A stretch of 40,538 nucleotides of DNA, taken from contig JALHRI010000014.1 in NCBI GenBank assembly GCA_022841525.1, forward strand, positions 1 through 40,538. Reading direction: 5' to 3'. Source of the stretch: Alphaproteobacteria bacterium (GTDB lineage: Bacteria; Pseudomonadota; Alphaproteobacteria; Rickettsiales; UBA3002). Position numbers and translations under genes: made by a program. Of the stretch, positions 18,338 through 28,244 are shown in pieces (the first letter of the stretch is position 1; the number at the start of each line of letters is the position of its first letter). Below the pieces are notes generated by a model. That model worked only from the letters and a program-made list of their open reading frames with translations. It did no database searches and was not told where the DNA came from.

Positions 18338-18441
18338 GCAGCTAGCTTGATGGGTGCCTGCGCGCTCGTCAAGTATTGCGGCGCAGAGCGTTGCAATCTC
18401 GCATGATTCGCGCCCGCCTGCGGCGCAATTGCCATTGCTGC

Positions 18442-19347
18442 TTAGCCAGTGTGTTTTTGGGTGCGGTGCAAGGCATCGCGGCGGGCAATGATAAACGCGC
18501 TGGCGATAATAATCAGGCTGCCCATCACAGTGGAAGAGCCTAGCGTTTCAGCAAAAAACAGATAGGCAAAGATGCTGGTAAAAATCAGGCGGCTAAAGTC
18601 AAACGGCATGAGGCTGACGATGGAAGTGAGGCTGTACGCCTTCACCATCAGCACATGCGCCACCAGCGAGGTCACGGCCACGCAGAAAATGAGCGCCGCC
18701 TCGTGCAGGGTAAGCAGCCGCCAGACATGGTGGGCAAACGGCAGAGAAAACACGCTCATCAGCACCGTCATTAAAAATACGATGCGCAGCGCGGGTTCCG
18801 TGCGGGTGAGCGATTTGACCACCATGCCCGCCACTGCCCATAGCGAGGTGGTAAACAACACCACAAACCCATGCATGTTGGCTGCAGAAAGATCCGGATT
18901 GAGAATGATCAACGTGCCGCCAAACCCTGCCAGCAAGCACAGCCAGCGCAGGGCGCTGGATTCTTCTTTCAAAAACACAACAGCAAACAGACTGGTAAAT
19001 AACGGCGCGGTGAAACTAAGCGCGGTGGCCACGGTTAAATCCATCGTCACGATGCAGTAGGTCCAAAGCTGCATGCCCAGCATGCCAATCAGCGCCCGCC
19101 AGCCATGGGCGAAGGGTCTATCCGTGCGCATGGTGGCAATGCCTGCGCGCATCACAAACGGCAGCAGCAGCACCAGTGCAAACAGATTGCGCCAGGAAAC
19201 AATCAACGAGCTGTGCATGGTATCTGAGGCCAGGCGCATGAAACTATTCATCAGCGAAAACATCGCAGACGAGCCCACCATGCAGCAGGCCGCGAGCATA
19301 AAGGCGCGGTTGAGAGAAGGCGAACGAAGCATGCTTGGCATAAGGTT
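18442..19347 (-). CDS. EamA-family (DMT) permease
   Basis: A hydrophobic protein with about ten membrane segments made of two EamA repeats; the second repeat begins near FVVLFTTSLWAVAGMVVKSL. Such proteins export or import small metabolites, and the substrate cannot be told from sequence. A longer frame starts at 19422, but that reaches into the start region of the divergent glnD. The ATG at 19347 leaves about 50 bases between them, and a start at 19338 or 19329 is equally possible because no start has a clear ribosome-binding site. A second, only distantly similar EamA gene lies at 30160. Confidence 0.85.
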   Translation of the reverse strand, partial: NLMPSMLRSPSLNRAFMLAACCMVGSSAMFSLMNSFMRLASDTMHSSLIVSWRNLFALVLLLPFVMRAGIATMRTDRPFAHGWRALIGMLGMQLWTYCIVTMDLTVATALSFTAPLFTSLFAVVFLKEESSALRWLCLLAGFGGTLIILNPDLSAANMHGFVVLFTTSLWAVAGMVVKSLTRTEPALRIVFLMTVLMSVFSLPFAHHVWRLLTLHEAALIFCVAVTSLVAHVLMVKAYSLTSIVSLMPFDFSRLIFTSIFAYLFFAETLGSSTVMGSLIIIASAFIIARRDALHRTQKHTG

Positions 19348-19400
19348 CATAAAACGATAAGCTGCGCATAACCGATTGTTGAGGCGCATACTATTAAAAT

Positions 19401-21875
19401 ATGTCCATGGTTTCTGCAGCATCCACTATCCTGGTTTCGGATGTGCCCGCATGGGCGCAGACACTCAGCCGTGCCCAGAAGCTCGCCGCGCGCACCCCAC
19501 CGCATCTGGCGAACGTACCGCGTTATCAATTGCGCTTAAGCCGCATGGCCGATCATGCGCTCAAGGCTGCCTTTAAGCCGCTGCGCCGCGACATCGCGGT
19601 GGTGGCGGTGGGTGGTTATGGGCGTGCATCGCGGTTACTCCATTCGGATATAGATATCGTGCTGCTATCGCACGACGAGCCGCCAGAGGCACTCCGTGCG
19701 ACGCTCAGCGTGCTGTGGGATGCGGGGCTGCGCATTGGTCATAGCGTGCACACGCCTCAAAGTGCCGCGCAGGCGATGCAGGATGACATCAGCATTTTTA
19801 CCAGCCTTCTCTCGGCGCGACTGATTACCGGCAGTCGCAGCCTCATGCGCCGCTTTGTCGCTGCGCGCGCGCAGGTGGTATCGCCGGCTGCCGCCATCCG
19901 CCAGATTGATCGGTTGCTGTTACACCGCGATGCGCGCCACCAGCGCGACGGCGAGATGCGTTTTTTGCTCGAGCCGCATTTGAAAAACAGCAAAGGCGCG
20001 CTGCGCGATATCGACACGCTGCGCTGGATTTTTCAGGTAGGTTTTGGTGAAGATGATCTCACGCGCCCGCACCGGCGCATCGGCTGGAACCAAAGCGCTG
20101 CCGAGCGTTTTAGGGAGGCGGAGCGCTTCATTCAAACCCTGCGCGCCTGTTTGCACTTCTTCTATGGCCGCAGCGAAGAACGGCTGAGTTTTGATGCGCA
20201 GCTACGCGTGGCGAGGCTGATGGGATATACCGGCGCGACCAACGAAGCGTGCGCCCAGCAACTGATGGCGGCGTATTACGCGCATACGCTCAGCATTGCT
20301 GAATGCACCCGCACGCTGTGCACCATGCTCGATGCGCACCATCTGCGCACGCCGCCCTTTAGCTTTGCTGACCCGCCACCGCTTGCTGAAGGATTTGCCT
20401 GGCAGACCGGGCGCATCGCACTGCATAGCAAAAGCCGAACGCCTGCCACTATATTGCCACTCTTTGCCACGGCGTGCCGCTTAAACCGCGATATTCATCC
20501 TGAAACGATGCAGTGGGTACAGCGCAGTGTACGTAAGCTGCGACATTATTTTGCCACCGCGCCTGAGGCGGCGTTTCCGCTACGCGATATCTTGCTTGCA
20601 CCGCAGCCGGAACAGGTGCTGCGCCGCTTGCAGGAGGCCGGTGTGCTGGGCTGCATCATTCCCGAGTTTGATCATGTGCGCGCGCAAATGCAGTATGATG
20701 GCTACCACACCTATACGGTGGATGCGCATATTCTGCTCGTTGTCGCCAATGTGCACGCGCTGGAGCAGGGGGATTTCGCTGCCGATGCGCCCATCACCAC
20801 CCGCGCCGCGCGCGATCTTGTCAATCGCCGCGCGCTGTATGTCGCGGCACTCTGTCATGATTTGGCCAAAGGAACGGGCGGTCATCATCAGGATAAGGGC
20901 GTGACGATTGCCATGCGCGTAGCCTTGCAATTAGGCCTGAGCGATGCGGAGCAAGAGCTTGCCGGATGGCTGGTCAAGCATCATCAACATCTCAGCGACA
21001 CCGCGTTCAAACGCGATCTGGAAGATCCGCGCACGATTGCCTCGCTGCTGGATATTGTGCAGTCGCCCGAGCGTTTGCGATTGCTGCTGGTGCTCACCGT
21101 GGCGGATATGCGCGCTGTGGGGCCTGCCATCTGGAACGGTTGGAAAGCCAGCGTCCTTCGACGCTTGTTTGAAAAAACCATTGCCGCCATGGGCGTCAAA
21201 CCGGTTACGGAAATGCTGCGCGCGACGCCGTTGCCGCAGGCGATGGATGCAGAAGAAATTCGCAACATTATCCATCATGGTGTGCGGGTGCGTTACGCAG
21301 TGAACGACGCGCAGTCGGTCACTGAGCTTGAAGTCATGATGCCCTATGATCGGGGCTTGATGTGCCGCTGCGCCGGACTCATTGCACGGATGGGTGCGAA
21401 TATCGCCTCTGCCCGCTGCGTGATGCTGGATGATCCGTTATGCTGTTTACTCTTCACGCTGCAAAACACGCGCGGTGAAGCGTTTAGCGAAATGGATAGA
21501 CTCGGCACGCTTGAGGCGGCGCTGCAAGATCCACCGCCAGCAGCACTGCTGGCGGAGCAAGTACGCGCACAGCGTTTTTTAGCGCCGCATCTGCCATCGC
21601 CTCCGGTGCCTTCCGCAATTTATGCCGATGCCCATTCCAGTCAGCAGGCCGCGATTATTGAGGTCAACGCTGCGGATCGCCCAGGCCTTCTCTACGATCT
21701 GCTCAGCGTGTTTGAAGCACAGAATCTGCAGGTTAGCGGGGCGTATATCGCCACTTACGGCACGCGGGTGGTAGATGTGTTTTACGTCAAAGACCGTTTC
21801 GGATTTGCGCTGCGTAATACGCAGGCGCTCGATGCACTTCAACAAGCGCTTCGTGCAGCGCTCGGGGAGGGATGA
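19401..21875 (+). CDS. glnD: Bifunctional PII uridylyltransferase/uridylyl-removing enzyme
   Basis: Nitrogen sensor that adds UMP to PII proteins when glutamine is low and removes it when high. The nucleotidyltransferase domain has AVGGYGRASRLLHSDIDIVLL (residues about 71-92). The HD hydrolase domain has the metal motif LCHDLAKGTGGHHQDKG, and two ACT glutamine-sensing domains follow, one starting near LEVMMPYDRGLM and one near IEVNAADRPGLLYDL. At 824 residues it is shorter than many alphaproteobacterial GlnD proteins, but all four domains are visible. It is divergent from the EamA permease and coupled to cca downstream. Confidence 0.95.
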   Translation: MSMVSAASTILVSDVPAWAQTLSRAQKLAARTPPHLANVPRYQLRLSRMADHALKAAFKPLRRDIAVVAVGGYGRASRLLHSDIDIVLLSHDEPPEALRATLSVLWDAGLRIGHSVHTPQSAAQAMQDDISIFTSLLSARLITGSRSLMRRFVAARAQVVSPAAAIRQIDRLLLHRDARHQRDGEMRFLLEPHLKNSKGALRDIDTLRWIFQVGFGEDDLTRPHRRIGWNQSAAERFREAERFIQTLRACLHFFYGRSEERLSFDAQLRVARLMGYTGATNEACAQQLMAAYYAHTLSIAECTRTLCTMLDAHHLRTPPFSFADPPPLAEGFAWQTGRIALHSKSRTPATILPLFATACRLNRDIHPETMQWVQRSVRKLRHYFATAPEAAFPLRDILLAPQPEQVLRRLQEAGVLGCIIPEFDHVRAQMQYDGYHTYTVDAHILLVVANVHALEQGDFAADAPITTRAARDLVNRRALYVAALCHDLAKGTGGHHQDKGVTIAMRVALQLGLSDAEQELAGWLVKHHQHLSDTAFKRDLEDPRTIASLLDIVQSPERLRLLLVLTVADMRAVGPAIWNGWKASVLRRLFEKTIAAMGVKPVTEMLRATPLPQAMDAEEIRNIIHHGVRVRYAVNDAQSVTELEVMMPYDRGLMCRCAGLIARMGANIASARCVMLDDPLCCLLFTLQNTRGEAFSEMDRLGTLEAALQDPPPAALLAEQVRAQRFLAPHLPSPPVPSAIYADAHSSQQAAIIEVNAADRPGLLYDLLSVFEAQNLQVSGAYIATYGTRVVDVFYVKDRFGFALRNTQALDALQQALRAALGEG

Positions 21876-21877
21876 AC

Positions 21878-23062
21878 ATGCGCAGTATCCAGATTACTCC
21901 GCCAGCCTGGCTTAATCATGACGGACTTAAACGCGTGATGAAGACGCTTGAAGCCAGCGGCGCTGAGGTGCGTTTGGTGGGCGGTGTGGTGCGCGATATG
22001 ATCGCTGCAAACGCCAGTGAACCCATGCCTTCAGACATTGATATGGCCTGCAGTGCACTGCCGGAAGTCTCGATGAAACTGCTGACAGATGCGGGCTTTC
22101 ACGTGATTCCCACCGGCATTGATTTTGGAACCATTACGGTGGTGATCAGCGAAGATTTGCGGCTGGAAATCACCACCCTGCGCCGCGATACTTCTTGCGA
22201 TGGCAGGCATGCCCGCGTCGCTTACGGCAGTGATTTTGCTGAGGATGCACAGCGCCGCGATTTTACGATGAACGCATTATATTTGCTTCTGGATGGCACC
22301 ATCGACGACTATGTCGGCGGGTTGGAAGATGCTAGGCATAAGCGCGTGCGTTTTATCGGCGATGCGCATGCACGCATCCAGGAAGATGCTCTGCGCATAC
22401 TGCGTTTTTATCGCTTTCACGCGCAGCTGCAAAGCGCGCAGATCGAAGGTGAAGGCCACGCCGCCTGCCGCGATCATGCCCAGCTGCTGGCGCCTATTTC
22501 CGGCGAACGTATTCAGCAGGAAATGAAAAAACTACTGGCATCCCCCGCGCCGTCACGCGTGCTGATTGCGATGCAACAGGCGGGACTGCTTGCCATGCTG
22601 CAGCTTCGTGACTTGCCTGATATGCGGGATTTCGATGCGCTCTCACGCTGCTGGCGCACGCGCCTGTCGTGCTTGCTTACCGACGCGGCAGATGTGGCAA
22701 GCCTAAGCCAGCGCTGGAAATTAAGCCGCGCAGATAGCAGCTGGCTAACGCAGGTGGTAAGCGCGCCGCTCATCGATGCAGAGGCAGAGGATGCGGCGCA
22801 TGCGCGCCGTGCTTACTGGCTGGGTGATCATTATGTAGCCGTTGCACAGCGCAGCGCGTTTTATCATCACGCAGGCGAGATTACGCAGCGTGCTAATCGG
22901 ATAGCGAAGCGAGCAAGGCCGCAGTTTCCGGTACGCTCTGCGATGCTGCAACAGGTGGGTTATCAGGGAAAAGCCTTAGGCGAAGCGCTAAAAACGCTTG
23001 AGCATGCCTGGGTTGAAAGTGATTTTTCACTGGAGCCAGAGGCGTTAATCCAGAGGTTGTGA
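21878..23062 (+). CDS. cca: CCA tRNA nucleotidyltransferase / poly(A) polymerase family protein
   Basis: Class II nucleotidyltransferase that, in alphaproteobacteria, most often builds or repairs the 3' CCA of tRNA. The head domain has LVGGVVRDMI, the metal-binding Asp pair in SDIDMA, and the neck motif RRDFTMNALY followed by EDALRILRFYRF. The start at 21878 is preferred over 21872 because GGGGAGG ends seven bases upstream; in either case the gene starts at the glnD stop, so they form one unit. The tRNA gene in this window already encodes its CCA, so repair may be part of the role. A poly(A) polymerase function is the main alternative. Confidence 0.88.
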   Translation: MRSIQITPPAWLNHDGLKRVMKTLEASGAEVRLVGGVVRDMIAANASEPMPSDIDMACSALPEVSMKLLTDAGFHVIPTGIDFGTITVVISEDLRLEITTLRRDTSCDGRHARVAYGSDFAEDAQRRDFTMNALYLLLDGTIDDYVGGLEDARHKRVRFIGDAHARIQEDALRILRFYRFHAQLQSAQIEGEGHAACRDHAQLLAPISGERIQQEMKKLLASPAPSRVLIAMQQAGLLAMLQLRDLPDMRDFDALSRCWRTRLSCLLTDAADVASLSQRWKLSRADSSWLTQVVSAPLIDAEAEDAAHARRAYWLGDHYVAVAQRSAFYHHAGEITQRANRIAKRARPQFPVRSAMLQQVGYQGKALGEALKTLEHAWVESDFSLEPEALIQRL

Positions 23063-23064
23063 TG

Positions 23065-23084
23065 ACCGCGGCAGCAACCGCGGT
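23065..23084. terminator. Hairpin between convergent cca and phoB
   Basis: ACCGCGG (23065-23071) and CCGCGGT (23078-23084) form a perfect 7-bp GC-rich stem with a 6-nt loop, in the 35-base gap between two convergent genes. There is no T-run on either side, so termination is only suggested by position. Confidence 0.35.
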
Positions 23085-23097
23085 AGCAACTGAGGGT

Positions 23098-23859
<762 letters not shown>

Positions 23860-23977
23860 AGCAGACTCCTGTTTCGTTCATGATGACGCTTATGACTTGC
23901 GCGTCAACGGCTTTTGCGCCATGAGCATAGTCTTACCGCTAAATTGTTAATCAATGGTGAATTTCTAACCCATTTTT

Positions 23978-24538
23978 ATGGCACTAACCCAAAAAACCGC
24001 TGTGAAACCACCCAAAGGTGCCGGATTGTTAGAAATCATTCCGCTGATAGGGTTTTTTACCGCCTATCAACTGTATGGCCTGATGATCGCCACTGCCGTG
24101 CTGATGGTACTGTCGCTGATCGCGCTGAGCATCGCCTATTTTCGCCTGCGCTATGTGTCGATGCCGCTCATGGTGGGTACCGCGCTGATTGTGGTATTTG
24201 GCGGGCTATCGCTGCTACTTCAGGATGAAACATTCATCAAACTTCGCCCCACACTCGTCAATACGCTACTGGGTAGTACGCTGCTGATTGGTGCCTACCG
24301 CTTCAACCGCGGCCTACTTTCTTCCATGTTCCACATGGCCTTTGAACTAACGCCAAAGCAGTGGCGCACCCTTTCGGTGCATTATGGCTGGTTTTTTTTA
24401 ACGCTGGCGCTGCTTAATGAAATTGTCTGGCGCACGCAGCCGACGGAGCTTTGGGTGAATTACAAAGTATTCGGCGTCATGGCGATCACCTTTGTGTTTA
24501 CCATCAGCCAGGTTTGGAAATTCATGAAGCGTGGGTGA
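23978..24538 (+). CDS. yciB: YciB/IspZ-family inner-membrane protein
   Basis: A 186-residue membrane protein with about five helices. The family shows in LLEIIPLIGFFTAYQLYGL at the start, the central TFIKLRPTLVNTLLGSTLL, the ELTPKQWRTLSVHYGWFFL segment and the closing LNEIVWRT. Members affect cell-envelope synthesis and septation; the old name IspZ (intracellular septation protein) reflects this. It is divergent from phoB. The region between yciB and the convergent prepilin gene is occupied by a palindromic element. Confidence 0.92.
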   Translation: MALTQKTAVKPPKGAGLLEIIPLIGFFTAYQLYGLMIATAVLMVLSLIALSIAYFRLRYVSMPLMVGTALIVVFGGLSLLLQDETFIKLRPTLVNTLLGSTLLIGAYRFNRGLLSSMFHMAFELTPKQWRTLSVHYGWFFLTLALLNEIVWRTQPTELWVNYKVFGVMAITFVFTISQVWKFMKRG

Positions 24539-24552
24539 CAAGCGAGAGTCGC

Positions 24553-24661
24553 CGTCACTGCGAGAAGGCAACGCCTTCGAAGCAGTCCACCGACAAAACG
24601 AAAGGTGTGAAGGCGTGGATACCCCACTGGATTGCTTCGACCTAAAGGCCTCGCAATGACG
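24553..24661. repeat. Palindromic dispersed element, CGTCACTGCGAG type
   Basis: cgtcactgcgag at 24553 and ctcgcaatgacg ending at 24661 are near-perfect inverted ends. Inner inverted segments include GAAGCAgTCCA with TGGAtTGCTTC, and AAGGC/GCCTT. The 109-bp element has the layout of the CGTCATTGCGAG...CTCGCAATGACG repeats found in many bacterial genomes. It lies in the gap between convergent yciB and the prepilin gene, a typical tolerated position, and may act as a two-way terminator. Confidence 0.8.
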
Positions 24662-24676
24662 GAGTATTTGATGCCA

Positions 24677-25408
24677 TCATTTCTCAATCCGCGCGCGGAA
24701 GCTGAGGATGCAGGCCTGCGTTTGATTCGTCGCGTTATATCGTGCGGTTGCAGGATCGTTGGAGGTGGTGCACAGCGTGTAGATGCCTGCATTGCCTGGT
24801 GCTCGGATCGCGCCGCTGCCTGGATTGCCGTCATCGAACTTGTTATCAATCTCGAACGCTTCGGCAGGCGTGATGATCGGAACCGCAACGCCAACCGATG
24901 GCACGTTGGCACGAAAGAGAATAATGGCTGGATCTGCAAAGGTGCCTCCGAGTATTTCACTACTTTGCAGGGCGCTAATAATAAACCCGCCATTGGTGAT
25001 GCGTGAAGCAGGCAGATTCACGCCTGCTGTAACGATACCGGCTGTCTGGCCGGTGCCGCTGTAGCTTACATCCACCATATCTGCCAGCGAGAGATGCTGC
25101 CACGCGCGAGAAGGCTCGTCCACGACCGGATCGTTAATCGCGCCATCATCATTGCCATCTTCTGTCACCGCACCCCATTGCGCCACGGCACCAGCAAAAT
25201 CGCCTGGCAGCGCATCAAAGGAGCTGTCGTAAAAGGTCTGCATCGCTTGTTGGTAGGTCTGGAAATCTTTGCCGACAGATTGCAGCTCGGCGCTTTTAAT
25301 CATCGAGCTGCCCACCAATATGCCGCCGGTAATCAGCCCGACAATGACTAAGACAATCGCCAGTTCAACCAGTGAATAACCGCGCGCGCGCTGTCGTGAA
25401 AATAGCAT
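24677..25408 (-). CDS. Type IV pilin-like / pseudopilin protein
   Basis: The N-terminus has a prepilin peptidase signal: a short basic leader (MLFSRQRARG) cut before YSLVELAIVLVIVGLI, with Glu at position +5 of the mature protein and a hydrophobic helix. The body is Gly-, Asn- and Asp-rich and has two cysteines near the C-terminus (in IYTLCTT and QACILSF) that could form the disulfide loop of type IV pilins. The start at 25408 is chosen because GGAG precedes it at a good distance. No pilus assembly or secretion genes are nearby, so it is an orphan here; it could be a pilin, a minor pilin or a type II secretion pseudopilin. Confidence 0.8.
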   Translation of the reverse strand: MLFSRQRARGYSLVELAIVLVIVGLITGGILVGSSMIKSAELQSVGKDFQTYQQAMQTFYDSSFDALPGDFAGAVAQWGAVTEDGNDDGAINDPVVDEPSRAWQHLSLADMVDVSYSGTGQTAGIVTAGVNLPASRITNGGFIISALQSSEILGGTFADPAIILFRANVPSVGVAVPIITPAEAFEIDNKFDDGNPGSGAIRAPGNAGIYTLCTTSNDPATARYNATNQTQACILSFRARIEK

Positions 25409-25501
25409 AAAAAAACTCCATGGTTGCATTCGTTTCTATCAGTTTTATGCGCCCATAGCAATCTGGCTGACAAAACCCGTCGCCGCTGCTAGCACTCGCC
25501 C

Positions 25502-26416
25502 ATGCGTGATGATGGCTTGATCTACGGTCTGGTACCTGCACTGCTTCGTATCGACGTCGCGGGTGCATGTCAGTGCTCGCCTTTATTTCCGGGCGCAGCG
25601 CTGCTGGAAGACATGATGGAAGCAAGCGCTCAGCGCATCCTGATGCATGCGCCTGCGGGCACCGCTGAGCGCCGCTTCGCACTCGCGCACGCGCTGCGCG
25701 TACTCAAGATGGAAGGGACACTCACCGTGTTTGCGCGCGGCGATAAAGGGGGTGGCCGTATCGCCAAAGAACTGCGCAGTTTCCATCTGAACATGCAGGA
25801 AGAAGCCCGCGCCCATCACCGCATCTGCACGGCCACGAAAACTTCGGATACATGTACAGAAGCGCTGGCGCATGCCTTGAAGGAAGGGGCTCTGCAGTGC
25901 AGCTACGCGCACGGACTCTACAGCCAACCGGGCATTTTCAGCTATGACCGCATCGATGCCGGTAGCGCGCTGCTGATCGAACATCTCTCCGCACTGCATG
26001 GCAAGGTGGCGGATCTTGGTTGCGGCTACGGCGTACTGAGCAAGCATCTTTTGCAAAGTAGCATGGTCACCGCGCTGGAGGGTTACGATATCGACGCGCG
26101 CGCGGTGAACGCGTCGCGCATGAATGTGACCGATGATCGCGCGAAGTTTTTCTGGGTCAATTTGCTGACGCTGCAAGCAACGGGAGATTACGATGCGGTG
26201 GTCATGAATCCGCCGTTTCATGATGGTGGCGTGGAAGACAAATCCCTCGGTCAGCGTTTTATTGAGCAGGCATCTGCGATGCTGCGCACAGGCGGCGAGT
26301 GTTGGATGGTCGCCAATACCCACTTGCCCTACGAGGCGGTGCTGAGCCAACATTTTACTCACGCGAGTGTGATGGCACAGGCACACGGATTCAAACTCAT
26401 CAAGGCGGTGAAATGA
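25502..26416 (+). CDS. RsmC/RlmG-like rRNA guanine-N2 methyltransferase
   Basis: SAM-dependent methyltransferase of the family that modifies guanines in rRNA. The N-terminal half resembles the degenerate methyltransferase domain of RsmC. The C-terminal half has motif I VADLGCGYGVLSKHLL (about residues 170-185) and the catalytic motif VMNPPFHDG followed by LGQRFIEQASAML, both characteristic of RsmC. At 304 residues it is somewhat shorter than E. coli RsmC. Its last codons overlap the rsuA start, so both are expressed together and both probably act on 16S rRNA (m2G1207 and Psi516). Target position is inferred. Confidence 0.8.
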   Translation: MRDDGLIYGLVPALLRIDVAGACQCSPLFPGAALLEDMMEASAQRILMHAPAGTAERRFALAHALRVLKMEGTLTVFARGDKGGGRIAKELRSFHLNMQEEARAHHRICTATKTSDTCTEALAHALKEGALQCSYAHGLYSQPGIFSYDRIDAGSALLIEHLSALHGKVADLGCGYGVLSKHLLQSSMVTALEGYDIDARAVNASRMNVTDDRAKFFWVNLLTLQATGDYDAVVMNPPFHDGGVEDKSLGQRFIEQASAMLRTGGECWMVANTHLPYEAVLSQHFTHASVMAQAHGFKLIKAVK

Positions 26417-27147
26417 GCGCTGCTCCTCAGATACGTCTGGATAAACTGCTTAGCAATTTGGGCTATGGTTCGCGGCGCGAGATTGCAATGCTGGCCGCGC
26501 GCGGCGAGATCACGCTGGATGGAAAAGACCTGCGCGATGCATCACAAAAAATCGCACTGACGGAAGATATTCCCTCGCGCCTGTACGTACAGCGTGAAGC
26601 GCTGGATCCGCTGCCGGGGCTCGTGATTATGCTGCACAAACCACTTGGCATGACGTGCTCGCACAAAGAAGCAGGCCCACTGGTGTATGAAGTGCTGCCG
26701 CCGCGTTTTCGCGCCCGCGAACCGCAAATTTCCACCGTTGGCAGACTGGATAAAGACACTAGCGGCCTGCTGCTGATGACCGATGACGGTGCGCTGCTTC
26801 ACCGCATCATCTCGCCCAAACGCCACATCAAAAAGCGCTACGAAGTCACTCTCGCGCGGCCGGTTGATGCTGATGTAGCAGGTCTATTTGCCAGCGGTGA
26901 GCTGATGCTTGAGGGGGAGGATACGCCCTGTCTGCCCGCGCACTTACACATCTATTCTGAAACGCGCGTCGCGCTCACCATCACCGAGGGCAGATACCAT
27001 CAGGTGCGCCGCATGTTTGCCGCTACCGGTAATCATGTCACGGCGCTGCACCGCAGCCAGATTGGCGCGCTCACCTTGCCGGAAACGTTGCCAAGCGGCG
27101 CCTGGCGTATTTTGCAAGCCGATGAAATCAAAAGCATTTTTTTGTAA
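26413..27147 (+). CDS. rsuA: 16S rRNA pseudouridine synthase RsuA
   Basis: Converts U516 of 16S rRNA to pseudouridine in the characterised enzyme. An S4 RNA-binding domain is at residues 6-60 (RLDKLLSNLGYGSRREIAML). The catalytic core has MLHKPLGMTCS, the catalytic-Asp motif GRLDKDTSGLLLMTDDG, and the RsuA-type end ITEGRYHQVRRMFAATGNHV. The start at 26413 overlaps the stop of the rsmC-like gene as ATGA; the frame is open further upstream, but the overlap and the family N-terminus support this start. RluB/RluE-type relatives are the main alternative, but the C-terminal sequence fits RsuA best. Confidence 0.88.
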   Translation: MSAAPQIRLDKLLSNLGYGSRREIAMLAARGEITLDGKDLRDASQKIALTEDIPSRLYVQREALDPLPGLVIMLHKPLGMTCSHKEAGPLVYEVLPPRFRAREPQISTVGRLDKDTSGLLLMTDDGALLHRIISPKRHIKKRYEVTLARPVDADVAGLFASGELMLEGEDTPCLPAHLHIYSETRVALTITEGRYHQVRRMFAATGNHVTALHRSQIGALTLPETLPSGAWRILQADEIKSIFL

Positions 27148-27211
27148 GCGCGCGGAAATTGCGTCCGTGCATCTTCATGAAATCGTCATAAAACTGGTGG
27201 TGATCTCTGCC

Positions 27212-27217
27212 TATAAT
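27212..27217 (+). promoter_or_regulatory. Consensus -10 box TATAAT just before an unrecognised gene
   Basis: TATAAT occurs once, 8 bases before the ATG at 27225, with no recognisable -35 box. If functional, transcription would start at or next to that ATG, giving a leaderless message. Confidence 0.3.
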
Positions 27218-27224
27218 GGCGAGA

Positions 27225-28244
27225 ATGGAAAAATCTGACCAGTCCGCAAACGCACCGGCGTCCAAACATTTCGTCACCAAAGGTGAGGAGGCGTTTGATA
27301 AGCTGGTGTATGATCACATTGGATACAAGCTCAATGTTGCCTCAAGCATTGGCATGGTCTACGCCGCCGAGCGCACCGGCTGGGGACGAAAAGTACTGCA
27401 GACCTGTGCCGACTGGATCGCAAAGCAGGGCAAGTTCAACGCGAAGTCTGTGCATTATTTTCTGACCAAAACCATGTTCCTCACCGGCGGCTTTCTGGTG
27501 ATGGCACCGATGAAATGGTATGAGGATAAAAAAGCGGAGTGGGTGCACAAAAAGAATCAGGAAATTTATGGCCCAGCAGCAGATGATCCTGAAATAGTAA
27601 CGTCAGAAAAAGAGTTGGCGCACGCCCCCAAGCAAGGCTGGGCGTCGCTCTTTAGTGCACGCGCCATTGCACTGGCAGGATTTTATACGCTGATGGGTAT
27701 TTTCTGGGACAATAAAAGCCGCATTTCGCGCTGGACGAATCAGGCGTTTAAGGGGATGGACAAAAAAGCCCTCGACGGATGGGAAGAAAAAAATCTCAGC
27801 GAATTTGCTAAAACTGCCAGTAAAGGATTCTACATCGACCGCGCAGTCGTCGCTGCGTCGCGCTTTCTGGGCAAAGGCTGGAGCAAGATCACCGGCAATA
27901 CGGCAGCGGTGGCCAAAACCGAGGAGATGATCACCACATTCCCCGGCATGATGAAGCAGGGGGACATTACCAATGCCGCGCGCGATACCACTGCCAGCTC
28001 GCTTGCCTACTACACCATCAGCGAACTGATCACCTCAAAATTCGTCGCCGTGTGGGTGTACATCTTAAGTCGTATTACCGCACCGTTTTTTGATGCAAAG
28101 CCCAAGCCAGATGCGCCCGTCGCAGCGTTTGCGCCGAAGGAGGAGGGTGCCCGTAACGAACATCCGCCCCGCACCCAGACAGTGGTACAGGCGCCGCAGC
28201 ACGAGGGCAAACTGAAAGAGCCTGTGCTACAGCACGCGGTCTAA
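27225..28244 (+). CDS. Unrecognised protein with two or three hydrophobic segments
   Basis: About 339 residues. Three moderately hydrophobic stretches are visible: near residues 83-95 (FLTGGFLVMAPM), 145-160 (IALAGFYTLMGIFW) and 275-290 (FVAVWVYILSRI), separated by Lys-rich helical regions. The last 50 residues are Pro-, Ala- and Glu-rich and probably disordered. I recognise no family. There is no signal peptide, so it is perhaps an inner-membrane protein with cytoplasmic ends. The start could be ATG 27216 or 27225; 27225 is preferred because the TATAAT at 27212 overlaps the first ATG. It stands between rsuA and uup without clear operon links. Confidence 0.6.
   Translation: MEKSDQSANAPASKHFVTKGEEAFDKLVYDHIGYKLNVASSIGMVYAAERTGWGRKVLQTCADWIAKQGKFNAKSVHYFLTKTMFLTGGFLVMAPMKWYEDKKAEWVHKKNQEIYGPAADDPEIVTSEKELAHAPKQGWASLFSARAIALAGFYTLMGIFWDNKSRISRWTNQAFKGMDKKALDGWEEKNLSEFAKTASKGFYIDRAVVAASRFLGKGWSKITGNTAAVAKTEEMITTFPGMMKQGDITNAARDTTASSLAYYTISELITSKFVAVWVYILSRITAPFFDAKPKPDAPVAAFAPKEEGARNEHPPRTQTVVQAPQHEGKLKEPVLQHAV

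Noticed and set aside
25583-26386. 267-codon minus-strand frame opposite the rsmC-like gene
   Set aside because: Opposite a gene with clear methyltransferase motifs; composition typical of a shadow frame.
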